DNA of 64,000 nucleotides from Diplonema papillatum (GCA_030068145.1 JAPJBO010000035.1:1-64000); one strand, 5' to 3'; shown: positions 1 to 10,696, counted from the stretch's first letter. The notes: generated by a model not told the origin, from the letters alone. Numbers and translations: made by a program.

Positions 1-78
1 CACAGGTCAAACTGGATTTCTGTCTTGATCTTCCCTTGGGAAGAGACACAGGCTAAACCAGGTTTCTGTCTTGAGGCC

Positions 79-117
<39 letters not shown>

Positions 118-278
118 TATTTTGTCCTTTATTTTCTCTCTGCTCCCTTTCTTTCTTTTTGCAGCACAAGTGTCCAGCACAACAGAGACAATGAAGAAGT
201 AGTGAGCAGACCATTGGAAATAACCCGAAAAATGACACACCACACACCAGGAAACAACAGAGGAACAGCAAAAACAGA

Positions 279-934
279 ATGGAAATCCCAGAAGCCACAT
301 CAGCAGTTGTGCAGGCACACAGACAGCGTGGGAAGGCTCGTAGTTGGGTGAATGTAAAAGCTTCAAAAGGTCTGCAGCTTTCTTTCTCCTCCCAATTACC
401 TGTTAATAAATGGATATGTTCTTCCTACACCACACTCTCTCACAGGAGAGAGGGCTCTGCTGTACTCTGGTTGCACACGAAACAAGAAGAGGGCCAGGCC
501 TCAAATCCAGGTCATTGAAGTGATAAGTGATGGGAAGGAGGCTGTTGTTGAGTTGCTCCAGCTTTATGGATTGATCCCTGAGGTGGTAAAGTGCAAGTGT
601 GGAGAAATTCTTGCCAAGTGGGAGGTGCAGGCAGACAGCCTTGGGTGGCCTTTCTGGAAATGCCGATGCCGGAACAAGGGAGTCTCTGGGTCTTCCCTAT
701 GCAACATTGCGATCAACAAACTTGATTCCAACAACGACAAGAAGGGTCACATGCGCACGAGCCCAACAGCAGTACTCTTAAAAGTGCATGCATTCAGCCA
801 TGGGGTGTCCAATGATGCAGTTGACACTCTCACTAAAATGGCACCCGAGACACATGCTCGCTTCTCTCGGGTTCTTGCCAAGACAACCAAGGTTGCACTT
901 ACCGAAGCGGAGAAGCTCGCTCTGCCTCTGGGAG
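279..934 (+). pseudogene. Merlin/IS1595-like transposase, 5' part of broken copy 1
   Basis: This is the N-terminal part of a DDE-type transposase closely matching the intact copy at 2755-4550. Exon 1 is 279-369, ending in an AAAAG|GT donor. Exon 2 begins at 446 after a CACAG acceptor; the same 91-bp exon 1 and the same phase-1 junction occur in the intact copy, which supports the intron. The Cys-rich zinc-ribbon-like region (KCKCGEILAKW and WPFWKCRCRNKG) is at about 580-690. The frame runs to LPLGG and stops being transposase at 934, where the element at 935-5637 is inserted. The reading resumes at 5638. A (CTTT)n microsatellite lies upstream at about 78-118. The gene is dead as it stands. 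Confidence 0.85.
925..934. repeat. 10-bp target-site duplication, left copy
   Basis: CCTCTGGGAG here is repeated exactly at 5638-5647, directly flanking the element between. Removing the element and one copy restores the transposase reading frame (LPLGG then PE.F.ELDEF), so this is a real insertion footprint. Confidence 0.85.
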
Positions 935-1920
935 GCAGGTCTTTAGTCACAGTCGCACAAGGCATTTTACCAGGAAAATTCTTTAGTCACAGTCGCGATT
1001 GTGAGTCATGGCATTTTCACTATGAAAATCTTTAGTCACAGACGCGATTGTGACCTTTAACATTTTCACTATGAAAATCTTTAGTCACAGTCGCAATGCA
1101 AAATTTTGCTTTACCTTGGAAAAACCTTTAGTCACAGTCACACAAGGCATTTTACCAGGAAAATTCTTTAGTCACAGTCGCGATTGTGACCCTTCACATT
1201 TTCACTATGAAAATCTTTAGTCACAGTCGCGATTGTGCCCTTAACATTTTCACCATGAAAATCTTTAGTCACAGTCGCAATGCAAAATTTTGCTTTACCT
1301 TGGAAAAACCTTTAGTCACAGTCGCACAAGGCATTTTACCAGGAAAATTCTTTAGTCACAGTCGCGATTGTGACCCTTCACATTTTCACTATGAAAATCT
1401 TTAGTCACAGTCGCGATTGTGACCCTTCACATTTTCACTATGAAAATCTTTAGTCACAGTCGCGATTGTGGCCCTTAACATTTTCACTATGAAAATCTTT
1501 AGTCACAGTCGCGATTGTGACCCTTCACATTTTCACTATGAAAATCTTTAGTCACAGTCGCGATTGTGACCCTTCACATTTTCACTATGAAAATCTTTAG
1601 TCACAGTCGCGATTGTGACCCTTCACATTTTCACTATGAAAATCTTTAGTCACAGTCGCGATTGTGGCCCTTAACATTTTCACTATGAAAATCTTTAGTC
1701 ACAGTCGCGATTGTGACCCTTCACATTTTCACTATGAAAATCTTTAGTCACAGTCGCGATTGTGACCCTTCACATTTTCACTATGAAAATCTTTAGTCAC
1801 AGTCGCGATTGTGGCCCTTAACATTTTCACTATGAAAATCTTTAGTCACAGTCGCGATTGTGACCCTTCACATTTTCACTATGAAAATCTTTAGTCACAG
1901 TCGCGATTTGACCCTTCACA
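935..1920 (+). repeat. Array 1, left arm: about 20 subrepeats of about 48 bp
   Basis: The unit is roughly CTTTAGTCACAGTCGCGATT plus GTGACCCTTCACATTTTCACTATGAAAAT. Each unit contains two short palindromes: GTCACA..TCGCGA..TGTGAC, and ATTTTCA-CTA-TGAAAAT. Variants with GTGGCCCTTAAC alternate irregularly with the main type. A different terminal unit (CACAAGGCATTTTACCAGG) occurs at the outer end and again near 1140 and 1325. ORFs crossing the array are repeat artefacts. Confidence 0.9.
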
Positions 1921-2754
1921 TCGGACCTTGACTCCGCCGACCTTGACTCCGCCTATCTTGACTACTCCGCGGGGTAAAGATCGCTAAAATCTTGGGCAAA
2001 CTTTTGAATCTCTATCCCGCAGAGTAAAGGTCTGAAAAACTTGGTTCGAAAAAGGGAAGAGATTTGGGTTCAAAGTTTTGGTTCTAAATTTTTTCAGGAA
2101 AAAATTCAAGAAAATTTCTAAGAAAATTTTTCAAAAAAATTTCTGATAAATTTTCTGAAATTTTTGAAAAAAAATCTCGGAAAATTCCCGAGTTTTTTGC
2201 ACTGGGGCATGCCAAAATTCTCTATTTGGTAAAAAAAACGCGGCAGCCTTTCAGGAGACAGTTTCTGAAGTCAGTCACTTGTTCAGTTCATTCTTTTTCA
2301 TTTCCTGTTCTACAGTTCAATCCTTTCCATTCATTTCAACTTTTTTTGTTCCCTCTACAATGTTCATCCTTTCCCTTCAGGTTTTGAGTACCACAGGCCT
2401 GACAATCACCAGTGCAAGACCACCAGTGAAAGACAAGATGTGTGTTCATGAACTCTCAAACTCAACAGGAAAAAGGAAGAATATACATTATGGCAGGCAA
2501 CATCCAGCAACATGTTCAAAGAGGGAAGGGTCGTTGGATGGAAGGTGTACAGAAGGAGGAGAGAGAAAAACTTCACTACTGTGGATCTGCTCACTTGAAG
2601 AGAAGAGCAAAGCCAGAGTTGTCACTCCTGCAAGTTGCTCTGCTTGGATTGGATGGCGTTGTGAGTGTGATGCAAGGATACGGTCTGCTCCCAAGGCAAA
2701 GTAACTGCAACAAAATCACAACAGGACAAGGAGAGAAACAAGAAGTCATCTAAA
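1921..2754. other. AT-rich spacer and leader of the intact transposase gene
   Basis: It starts with short CCTTGACTCCGCC repeats, then A/T-rich sequence (about 2040-2210), then a pyrimidine-rich leader before the ATG at 2755. Overlapping ORFs here (for example 2279-2704) show no recognisable protein. It probably holds the transposase promoter, but no promoter motif can be defended. Confidence 0.4.
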
Positions 2755-2867
2755 ATGGAACTTCCAGAGGAAGCAACAGCTGCTGTGCAGGCACACAGAC
2801 AACGGGGAAAAGCTCGCAGCTGGATGAATGCAAAAGGCTCAAAAGGTGTGAATCATTCACTGCACAA

Positions 2868-2904
<37 letters not shown>

Positions 2905-4550
2905 TCTCCCCCATCACTCACACAGGAGAGAGGGCCCTTCTTTACTCTGGTTGCAAGAGAACCAAGAACAGGGCCAGACCCTACATACAGGTTGTGGAAG
3001 TTATCAGCGACGGCAAGGAGGCAGTTGTAGAGCTACTCCAGCTGTATGGAGTAATTCCTGAAGTTGTGCGATGCACCTGTGGAGAGGTCTTAGCCAAGTG
3101 GGAGGTTCACGCTGATTCACTTGGCTGGCCGTTCTGGAAGTGTGGATGCCGGCACAAAGGAGTTTCAGGATCCATGGTGTGCAACTCTGCCATAAGCAAG
3201 CTTGATGGGAAGGAAAGCAAGAAGGGTGGCCACATGTGTGTAACTCCAACTGCTGTGCTGCTGAAAGTACATGCCTTTAGCCATGGGGTGACCAATGAAG
3301 CACTGGACAGCTTTGTAAAAGTATCATCTGCGACCCACACACGCTTCTCACGAATCCTTGCAAAAACAACCAAGGCTGCACTTGATGAAGCAGAAAAGCT
3401 TTCCCTGCCCCTGGGGGGCCCGGAACACTTTGTTGAACTTGATGAGTTCTCTATCGGACTCAAGAAGCGAGGTGAGGGTGAAAACCAGCAGGTTTGCTAC
3501 CAGAGATTCCTGGGAATCGTTGAGCGGGGGTCATCCCTGTTTGTTCTCCGTGAGTTGCCTGAACGTTGGCAAAATCTTATGAACCCTGGGGAAGAGGTTG
3601 ATCTCCCGTCAGGTGGAGGGAAATGCAAGAACACAAGCACCAAGAAGTGTGTCCCGCCCCCTCCCCCTATCTCTATAGTAGAGCTAGACGCTGTCCTTGC
3701 CGAAGAGGTTATCCAGCTTGGAACAGACAACAAGCCGGTTTTCATTACTACAGATGGGGCTGGAACGTACCGCAGCCGACTTGACCCCACCTCTTCCAAC
3801 TTCTATTGGGGTGAAGAAAAGAAAGGGAATGTACGATATGGATGGGTCAACCACGGCCGCGAGGAGTTCACAGGGCTCCGGACAGCGTGGAAGTTGGTGG
3901 ATACAGTCACCGAGTTTAAAGAGCTGTCAGTTGAGAGTGAAGAGCGGATCCTTGCCTCAATCCATGGTGGGGCAATTGACGGTCTCAGCTCAGCAGAGCT
4001 TGTGCACCTCAGAAAAAATTACAGTGAACAGCAATGGCTTGCTGGCACACAGAAGGGAGACGGCACATGGGGTCATCTCAAGAGATTGATCAAGATGAAG
4101 GGAGCAAGGACTGCAACAAAAGTTGCTGAACTGTATGTAGCCCAGTGGAAGCTGCACCACGGGGGCAAAGATAAGCTCCATTTTACTTTACTGGCCTTTG
4201 GAGATGCTTTGCGGTTGGTGTACAGCGAGATCTTCAACCAAGGGGAACCCAGGGTTGTGGCATTGCAACAGCAGGTGGAGTCGTTGCAGTTGGCTTTAAA
4301 GCTCTTGCAGGAAGCTGATGCAAGCAGATCCATCTGTGCTGCAAGCAGTGCACCATCAAGCTCCCCTGGGGAAGAGCCAAAGAGGAGAAAGGTCGAAGAA
4401 GTTCCTGCAGTTGCAGCAGCAACTCATCAATGTCTCGATTGTGTTGATGATATTGATGACCTTTATGACATTGATGACATTGATGAAGACCCTGAAGCAG
4501 AACAGCCAAGTGTCCCGCTCTTTCCTATTTGTTACGACATCCTCTGGTAG
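2755..4550 (+). CDS. Merlin/IS1595-like (ISXO2-fold) transposase, intact, two exons
   Basis: The inferred product is a cut-and-paste transposase of 571 aa, from exon 1 (2755-2845) joined to exon 2 (2926-4550). The intron has an AAAAG|GTGTG donor, a CA microsatellite and a CACAG acceptor; phases match and the same junction exists in copy 1. An N-terminal zinc-ribbon-like stretch (CTCGEVLAKW, then WPFWKCGCRHKG) precedes the ISXO2-like catalytic fold: VELDEFSIG (first acid), GIVERG, ITTDGAGTYRS (second acid), VNHGREEF, then GDGTWGHLKR where IS1595 proteins have a Glu before G-x-W. The third acid would therefore be Asp. The C-terminus is acidic (DDIDDLYDIDDIDED) after a basic KRRKVEE patch that may act as a nuclear signal. 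No stop or frameshift breaks it, so it may be active. It lies inside the 935-5637 element. Confidence 0.85.
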
Positions 4551-4689
4551 TTCTGTTTTTTTCAAGCAAAAGCTCTCTTACTTTCTATTTTTTCCTGTTT
4601 TGAATTGCTACTCTCCTGTCATTTTTTCCCTCCTTCCTTCCTATTTAAATGCCATTCTACTTTAGAATGGGAGGTGTTCCTGAACACCA

Positions 4690-4895
4690 AGTTGAAAACC
4701 AAAAAAAAAACACAAAAAAAAACAAAAAAAAAAAAAGGGGCCCTCCCCCCGAAAAAAAAAAAATAACCAAAAAAGGGAGGGGGTGGAGATTAGGGGGGCA
4801 GGCAAGAATGCCGTAAGCCCTCGACACTCCACCTAAAAATAAAAAACGCGCCTTGTTGACTACCACCCTCTTGAGGCTCTGGTGGTGGGGAAACG
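4690..4895. repeat. Dispersed A-rich repeat, copy 1
   Basis: An A-rich tract is followed by GGGGCCCTC, AGGGGGCAGGCA, a shared GCCCTCGACACTCCACC block, and GAGGCTCTGGTGGTG. The same order occurs at 10340-10566. It follows the 3' end of both transposase copies, so it may be the shared 3' part of that element family or a separate inserted repeat. Confidence 0.7.
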
Positions 4896-4915
4896 TCAAC
4901 AGCTGCCCTTTCAAC

Positions 4916-5310
4916 TCAAAATTTTGAACCCAAAATTTTGACCAAATTTTTGACCCAAAATTTTTGACCCAAAAATTTTGACCAAAATTTTTGGGTCAAA
5001 ATTTTTGACCAAATTTTTGACCCAAAAATTTTGACCAAAATTTTTGACCAAATTTTTTGACCAAAAATTTTGACCCAAAATTTTTGACCCAAATTTTTGA
5101 CCAAAATTTTTGACCCAAAATTTTTGACCAAAATTTTCGACCCAAAATTTTTGACTGACAAAATTTTGACCCAAAAATTTTGACCCAAAATTTTGACGAC
5201 CCAAAATTTTGACCCAAAATTTTGACCAAAATTTTTGACCCAAAATTTTTGACCAAAATTTTTGACCCAAAAATTTCGACCCAAAATTTTTGACCCAAAT
5301 TTTTGACCCA
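4916..5310. repeat. Minisatellite of GACCCAAAATTTTT-type units
   Basis: Units of about 14-17 bp, ACCCAAAATTTTTG with variable T/A run length, are repeated about 25 times. Minus-strand ORFs reading GQKFWVKNF-like repeats in three frames come only from the short period and are not genes. Confidence 0.85.
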
Positions 5311-5637
5311 AAATGTTAAGGGTCACAATCGCGACTGTGACTAAAGATTTTCATAGTGAAAATGTTAAGGGCCACAATCGCGACTGTGACTAAAGATTTT
5401 CATAGTGAAAATGTGAAGGGTCACAATCGCGACTGTGACTAAAGATTTTCATAGTGAAAATGTTAAGGGCCACAATCGCGACTGTGACTAAAGATTTTCA
5501 TAGTGAAAATGTGAAGGGTCACAATCGCGACTGTGACTAAAGATTTTCATAGTGAAAATGTTAAGGGCCACAATCGTGACTGTGACTAAAGAATTTTCCT
5601 GGTAAAATGCCTTGTGCGACTGTGACTAAAGACCTGC
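5311..5637 (-). repeat. Array 1, right arm (inverse of left arm)
   Basis: About seven units of the 48-bp repeat in inverse orientation end in the exact inverse of the element's left terminus. It is much shorter than the left arm, so the arms have gained or lost units independently. Confidence 0.9.
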
Positions 5638-5860
5638 CCTCTGGGAGGTCCAGAGACCTTCATCGAGCTCGATGAGTTCTCGATTGGCCTCAAGAGACGG
5701 GGTGAGGGTGCAAACCAAGAGGTTTGCTACCTGAGATTTCTGGGAATTGTTGAACGAGGATCTTCCCTGTTTGTTCTCCGTGCGTTGCCTGCTCGTTGGC
5801 AAAAGCTGATGAACCCAGGAGATGTGGTTGACCTCCCATCAGGAGGGGGAAGTGCAAAGC
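5638..5860 (+). pseudogene. Transposase copy 1, middle fragment
   Basis: After the right target duplication (5638-5647) the frame continues the product interrupted at 934. It carries ELDEFSIGLKRRGEG, GIVERGSSLFVLR and VDLPSGGGSAK, matching the intact copy at 3415-3620. It stops at GSAK where array 2 begins. Confidence 0.85.
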
Positions 5861-7087
5861 GTAGAGCATTTCCATTACAAAAAACTTCGGTTAGAGTCGC
5901 AAGCCATTTTCATTGAGAAAAACTTCGGTTAGAGTCGCATAGAGCATTTCCATTACAAAAAACTTCGGTTAGAGTCGCAAGCCATTTTCATTGAGAAAAA
6001 CTTCGGTTAGAGTCGCGTAGAGCATTTCCATTACAAAAAACTTCGGTTAGAGACGCAAGCCATTTTCATTGAGAAAAACTTCGGTTAGAGTCGCATAGAG
6101 CATTTCCATTACAAAAAACTTCGGTTAGAGTCGCAAGCCATTTTCATTGAGAAAAACTTCGGTTAGAGTCGCGTAGAGCATTTCCATTACAAAAAACTTC
6201 GGTTAGAGTCGCAAGCCATTTTCATTGAGAAAAACTTCGGTTAGAGTCGCGTAGAGCATTTTCCATTACAAAAAACTTCGGTTAGAGTCGCAAGCCATTT
6301 TCATTGAGAAAAACTTCGGTTAGAGTCGCGTAGAGCATTTCCATTACAAAAAACTTCGGTTAGAGTCGCAAGCCATTTTCATTGAGAAAAACTTCGGTTA
6401 GAGTCGCGTAGAGCATTTCCATTACAAAAAACTTCGGTTAGAGTCGCAAGCCATTTTCATTGAGAAAAACTTCGGTTAGAGTCGCGTAGAGCATTTCCAT
6501 TACAAAAAACTTCGGTTAGAGTCGCAAGCCATTTTCATTGAGAAAAACTTCGGTTAGAGTCGCGTAGAGCATTTCCATTACAAAAAACTTCGGTTAGAGT
6601 CGCAAGCCATTTTCATTGAGAAAAACTTCGGTTAGAGTCGCGTAGAGCATTTCCATTACAAAAAACTTCGGTTAGAGTCGCAAGCCATTTTCATTGAGAA
6701 AAACTTCGGTTAGAGTCGCGTAGAGCATTTCCATTACAAAAAACTTCGGTTAGAGTCGCAAGCCATTTTCATTGAGAAAAACTTCGGTTAGAGTCGCATA
6801 GAGCATTTCCATTACAAAAAACTTCGGTTAGAGTCGCAAGCCATTTTCATTGAGAAAAACTTCGGTTAGAGTCGCGTAGAGCATTTCCATTACAAAAAAC
6901 TTCGGTTAGAGTCGCAAGCCATTTTCATTGAGAAAAACTTCGGTTAGAGTCGCATAGAGCATTTCCATTACAAAAAACTTCGGTTAGAGTCGCAAGCCAT
7001 TTTCATTGAGAAAAACTTCGGTTAGAGTCGCGTAGAGCATTTCCATTACAAAAAACTTCGGTTAGAGTCGCAAGCCATTTTCATTGA
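5861..7087 (+). repeat. Array 2, left arm: about 16 composite units of 78 bp
   Basis: Each 78-bp unit has two alternating monomers: AACTTCGGTTAGAGTCGCAA followed by GCCATTTTCATTGAG, and AACTTCGGTTAGAGTCGCGT followed by AGAGCATTTCCATTAC. The copies are almost identical, which suggests recent amplification or homogenisation. The inverse array lies at 7756-10337. Confidence 0.92.
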
Positions 7088-7755
7088 GTCTTTTCAGGTG
7101 GCCCCAAGTGCCGTCCCCCTTCTGTGTCCCTGCAAGCCACTTCTGCTCTCTGTACTTTGTTCTCAGGTACAGGAGTTCTGCTGAGTTAAGACCGTCGATG
7201 GCTCCACTGTGGATTGAAAGGAGAATCCTCTCCTCACTTTCAACAGACAGCTCTTGAATATCTGTCTCCTCGTCAAGGAGTTTCCAAGTCGTTCGGAGCC
7301 CTGTGAACTCTTCGCGACCGTGGTTGACCCATCCATACCGTACTTTCTCTTTGTTCTCATCACCCCAAAAGAAGTTGGATGAAGTGGGGTCAAGCCGGCT
7401 GCGGTATGTTGCAGCCCCATCTGTTGTTATGAAGACGGGCTTCTCATTTGTTCCCAGCTGGATAACATGCAGGGTCAAAACCTTGTGTCTTTTTAAAACG
7501 CTCCCGCGGGGCTGATGGAGCCCTGAAAATTTTTTTGGAAAAAAAAAAATTTGGTCAACTTCCTCAAAAATTACCGCAGAGTTTGTTCCAAATTTTTAAA
7601 ATTCAAAACACCCATTTTTTTTCCGGAAATTTTTTCTTTGCCATTTCCAAAAAGACACAAGGTTTTGACCCTGCATGATAAGAACTTCTTCGCTGAGGAT
7701 GGCATCCAGCTCTGCTATGGAGATAGGAGGGGGTGGAACACATTTCTTTGAGGTG
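7088..7755 (-). pseudogene. Transposase copy 1, catalytic fragment, inverted
   Basis: On the minus strand, reading from 7755 down, this encodes NTTSKKCVPPPPISIAELD through AILSEEV. A 212-bp MITE (7466-7677) interrupts it, and it continues with FITTDGAATYRS, VNHGREEF and GDGTWGHLKRL. It picks up where the + strand fragment at 5638-5860 stops (GSAK), matching the intact copy's order, but it lies in the opposite orientation between two inverted satellite arrays. The simplest explanation is inversion by recombination between those arrays. The C-terminal part after HLKRL is missing. Confidence 0.85.
7466..7677. mobile_element. 212-bp MITE, copy M1 (TSD ATAA)
   Basis: It begins CATGCAGGGTCAAAACC and ends with the inverse. 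The terminal inverted repeats are about 28 bp and it has no coding capacity. It is flanked by ATAA at 7462-7465 and 7678-7681, and inserted into the inverted transposase fragment. Confidence 0.88.
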
Positions 7756-10337
7756 GTGTTTGACTCTAACCGAAGTTTTTCTCAATGAAAATGGCTTGCG
7801 ACTCTAACCGAAGTTTTTTGTAATGGAAATGCTCTATGCGACTCTAACCGAAGTTTTTCTCAATGAAAATGGCTTGCGACTCTAACCGAAGTTTTTTGTA
7901 ATGGAAATGCTCTACGCGACTCTAACCGAAGTTTTTCTCAATGAAAATGGCTTGCGACTCTAACCGAAGTTTTTTGTAATGGAAATGCTCTACGCGACTC
8001 TAACCGAAGTTTTTCTCAATGAAAATGGCTTGCGACTCTAACCGAAGTTTTTTGTAATGGAAATGCTCTACGCGACTCTAACCGAAGTTTTTCTCAATGA
8101 AAATGGCTTGCGACTCTAACCGAAGTTTTTTGTAATGGAAATGCTCTATGCGACTCTAACCGAAGTTTTTCTCAATGAAAATGGCTTGCGACTCTAACCG
8201 AAGTTTTTTGTAATGGAAATGCTCTACGCGACTCTAACCGAAGTTTTTCTCAATGAAAATGGCTTGCGACTCTAACCGAAGTTTTTCTCAATGAAAATGG
8301 CTTGCGACTCTAACCGAAGTTTTTTGTAATGGAAATGCTCTACGCGACTCTAACCGAAGTTTTTCTCAATGAAAATGGCTTGCGACTCTAACCGAAGTTT
8401 TTTGTAATGGAAATGCTCTACGCGACTCTAACCGAAGTTTTTCTCAATGAAAATGGCTTGCGACTCTAACCGAAGTTTTTTGTAATGGAAATGCTCTACG
8501 CGACTCTAACCGAAGTTTTTCTCAATGAAAATGGCTTGCGACTCTAACCGAAGTTTTTTGTAATGGAAATGCTCTACGCGACTCTAACCGAAGTTTTTCT
8601 CAATGAAAATGGCTTGCGACTCTAACCGAAGTTTTTTGTAATGGAAATGCTCTACGCGACTCTAACCGAAGTTTTTCTCAATGAAAATGGCTTGCGACTC
8701 TAACCGAAGTTTTTTGTAATGGAAATGCTCTATGCGACTCTAACCGAAGTTTTTCTCAATGAAAATGGCTTGCGACTCTAACCGAAGTTTTTTGTAATGG
8801 AAATGCTCTACGCGACTCTAACCGAAGTTTTTCTCAATGAAAATGGCTTGCGACTCTAACCGAAGTTTTTTGTAATGGAAATGCTCTACGCGACTCTAAC
8901 CGAAGTTTTTCTCAATGAAAATGGCTTGCGACTCTAACCGAAGTTTTTTGTAATGGAAATGCTCTACGCGACTCTAACCGAAGTTTTTCTCAATGAAAAT
9001 GGCTTGCGACTCTAACCGAAGTTTTTTGTAATGGAAATGCTCTACGCGACTCTAACCGAAGTTTTTCTCAATGAAAATGGCTTGCGACTCTAACCGAAGT
9101 TTTTTGTAATGGAAATGCTCTACGCGACTCTAACCGAAGTTTTTCTCAATGAAAATGGCTTGCGACTCTAACCGAAGTTTTTTGTAATGGAAATGCTCTA
9201 CGCGACTCTAACCGAAGTTTTTCTCAATGAAAATGGCTTGCGACTCTAACCGAAGTTTTTTGTAATGGAAATGCTCTATGCGACTCTAACCGAAGTTTTT
9301 CTCAATGAAAATGGCTTGCGACTCTAACCGAAGTTTTTTGTAATGGAAATGCTCTACGCGACTCTAACCGAAGTTTTTCTCAATGAAAATGGCTTGCGAC
9401 TCTAACCGAAGTTTTTTGTAATGGAAATGCTCTACGCGACTCTAACCGAAGTTTTTCTCAATGAAAATGGCTTGCGACTCTAACCGAAGTTTTTTGTAAT
9501 GGAAATGCTCTACGCGACTCTAACCGAAGTTTTTCTCAATGAAAATGGCTTGCGACTCTAACCGAAGTTTTTTGTAATGGAAATGCTCTACGCGACTCTA
9601 ACCGAAGTTTTTCTCAATGAAAATGGCTTGCGACTCTAACCGAAGTTTTTTGTAATGGAAATGCTCTACGCGACTCTAACCGAAGTTTTTCTCAATGAAA
9701 ATGGCTTGCGACTCTAACCGAAGTTTTTTGTAATGGAAATGCTCTACGCGACTCTAACCGAAGTTTTTCTCAATGAAAATGGCTTGCGACTCTAACCGAA
9801 GTTTTTTGTAATGGAAATGCTCTACGCGACTCTAACCGAAGTTTTTCTCAATGAAAATGGCTTGCGACTCTAACCGAAGTTTTTTGTAATGGAAATGCTC
9901 TACGCGACTCTAACCGAAGTTTTTCTCAATGAAAATGGCTTGCGACTCTAACCGAAGTTTTTTGTAATGGAAATGCTCTACGCGACTCTAACCGAAGTTT
10001 TTCTCAATGAAAATGGCTTGCGACTCTAACCGAAGTTTTTTGTAATGGAAATGCTCTACCATGCAGGGTCAAAACCTTGTGTCTTTTTGAAAATGGCAAA
10101 AAAAAACTTCCAGAAAAAAAATGGGGTTTTTGAATTTTAAAAGTTTGGAACAAACTCTGCAGAAATTTTTGAGGAAGTTGAGCAAGATTTTTTTTTTTCC
10201 AACATTTTTTTTTGGGTTCCATCGGCTCCGCGGGAGCGTTTTAAAAAGACACAAGGTTCTGACCCTGCATGCTACGTGACTCTAACCGAAGTTTTTCTCA
10301 ATGAAAATGGCTTGCGACTCTAACCGAAGTTTTTTGC
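7756..10337 (-). repeat. Array 2, right arm: about 30 composite 78-bp units, inverse orientation
   Basis: Same two-monomer unit as 5861-7087, inverted, and about twice as long. One unit near 8270-8310 repeats the ATTTTCATTGAG monomer twice in a row. It is interrupted at 10060-10271 by a MITE and ends near GAAGTTTTTTGC at 10337. With the left arm it could form a giant fold-back around 7088-7755. Confidence 0.92.
10060..10271. mobile_element. 212-bp MITE, copy M2 (TSD CTAC)
   Basis: Same termini as M1. It lies inside a unit of array 2: the uninterrupted unit reads GCTCTACGCGAC, and CTAC is present on both sides of the insert (10056-10059 and 10272-10275). It therefore arrived after the array expanded. 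Confidence 0.9.
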
Positions 10338-10339
10338 AT

Positions 10340-10566
10340 GAACTAATTAAAAAAAACCAAAAAAACCAAAAAAAAAAAAAAAAGAAAAGAAGGGGCCCTC
10401 TCCCCATAACTATAAAAAAAAAAGCACAAAAAAAACAAAAAAAGAGAGAGGGGGTGGAGACTAGGGGGGCAGGCAGCATGCCATAAGCCCTCGACACTCC
10501 ACCTAAAAATAAAAAACACGCCATACAGACTACCACCCTCTAACTGAGGCTCTGGTGGTGAGGAAA
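10340..10566. repeat. Dispersed A-rich repeat, copy 2
   Basis: Second copy of the repeat at 4690-4895, with the same block order and a longer A-rich start. Its position after array 2 suggests it is the 3' end of the broken transposase element. Confidence 0.7.
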
Positions 10567-10587
10567 TGTCTGTCTCTGCACCATGTA

Positions 10588-10696
10588 CCTCTAAGTTCCG
10601 CTGAACCGCTTTTTTTTGGGTTCAGCGGAACTTAGAGGGTATTGACGTCTAAGTTCCGCTGAACCACTTTTTTTTGGGTTCAGCGGAACTTAGACG
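10588..10696. repeat. Two tandem hairpins, 19-20 bp stems
   Basis: Stem CTCTAAGTTCCGCTGAACC (arms at 10588-10607 and 10619-10638) is followed by a second hairpin with the same stem (10647-10665 and 10678-10696). Both loops are T-rich. They sit at the truncated end of the older retrotransposon (see 10697-10769). Confidence 0.85.

Larger units (their letters stand above)
935..5637. mobile_element. 4.7 kb element with subrepeat (fold-back) inverted ends carrying an intact transposase
   Basis: The left end starts GCAGGTCTTTAGTCACAGTC and the right end is its exact inverse. The identity continues through the neighbouring motifs (CACAAGGCATTTTACCAGG and so on). Each end is an array of about 48-bp subrepeats: 935-1920 on the left and the inverse at 5311-5637 on the right. 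Between them lie AT-rich spacer, one intact Merlin/IS1595-like transposase gene (2755-4550), a dispersed A-rich repeat and a minisatellite. It is flanked by the 10-bp duplication CCTCTGGGAG. Either the transposase belongs to this element, making it autonomous, or a Merlin element is nested inside a fold-back or Mutator-like element. Known Merlin elements usually duplicate 8-9 bp and Mutator-like ones 9-11 bp, so the 10-bp footprint does not decide. Confidence 0.8.

Noticed and set aside
4911-5326. Three overlapping minus-strand ORFs of 100-136 aa (GQKFWVKNF repeats)
   Set aside because: They are translations of a short AT-rich minisatellite in every frame and have no start or codon signal.
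935-10337. CRISPR-like regular repeats
   Set aside because: The units are contiguous or alternate between two fixed monomers; there are no unique spacers, and the setting is eukaryotic with inverted arms.
10588-10696. Hairpins as transcription terminators
   Set aside because: Stem plus T-rich loop is not a bacterial terminator layout and the genome is eukaryotic. Treated as fold-back repeats.
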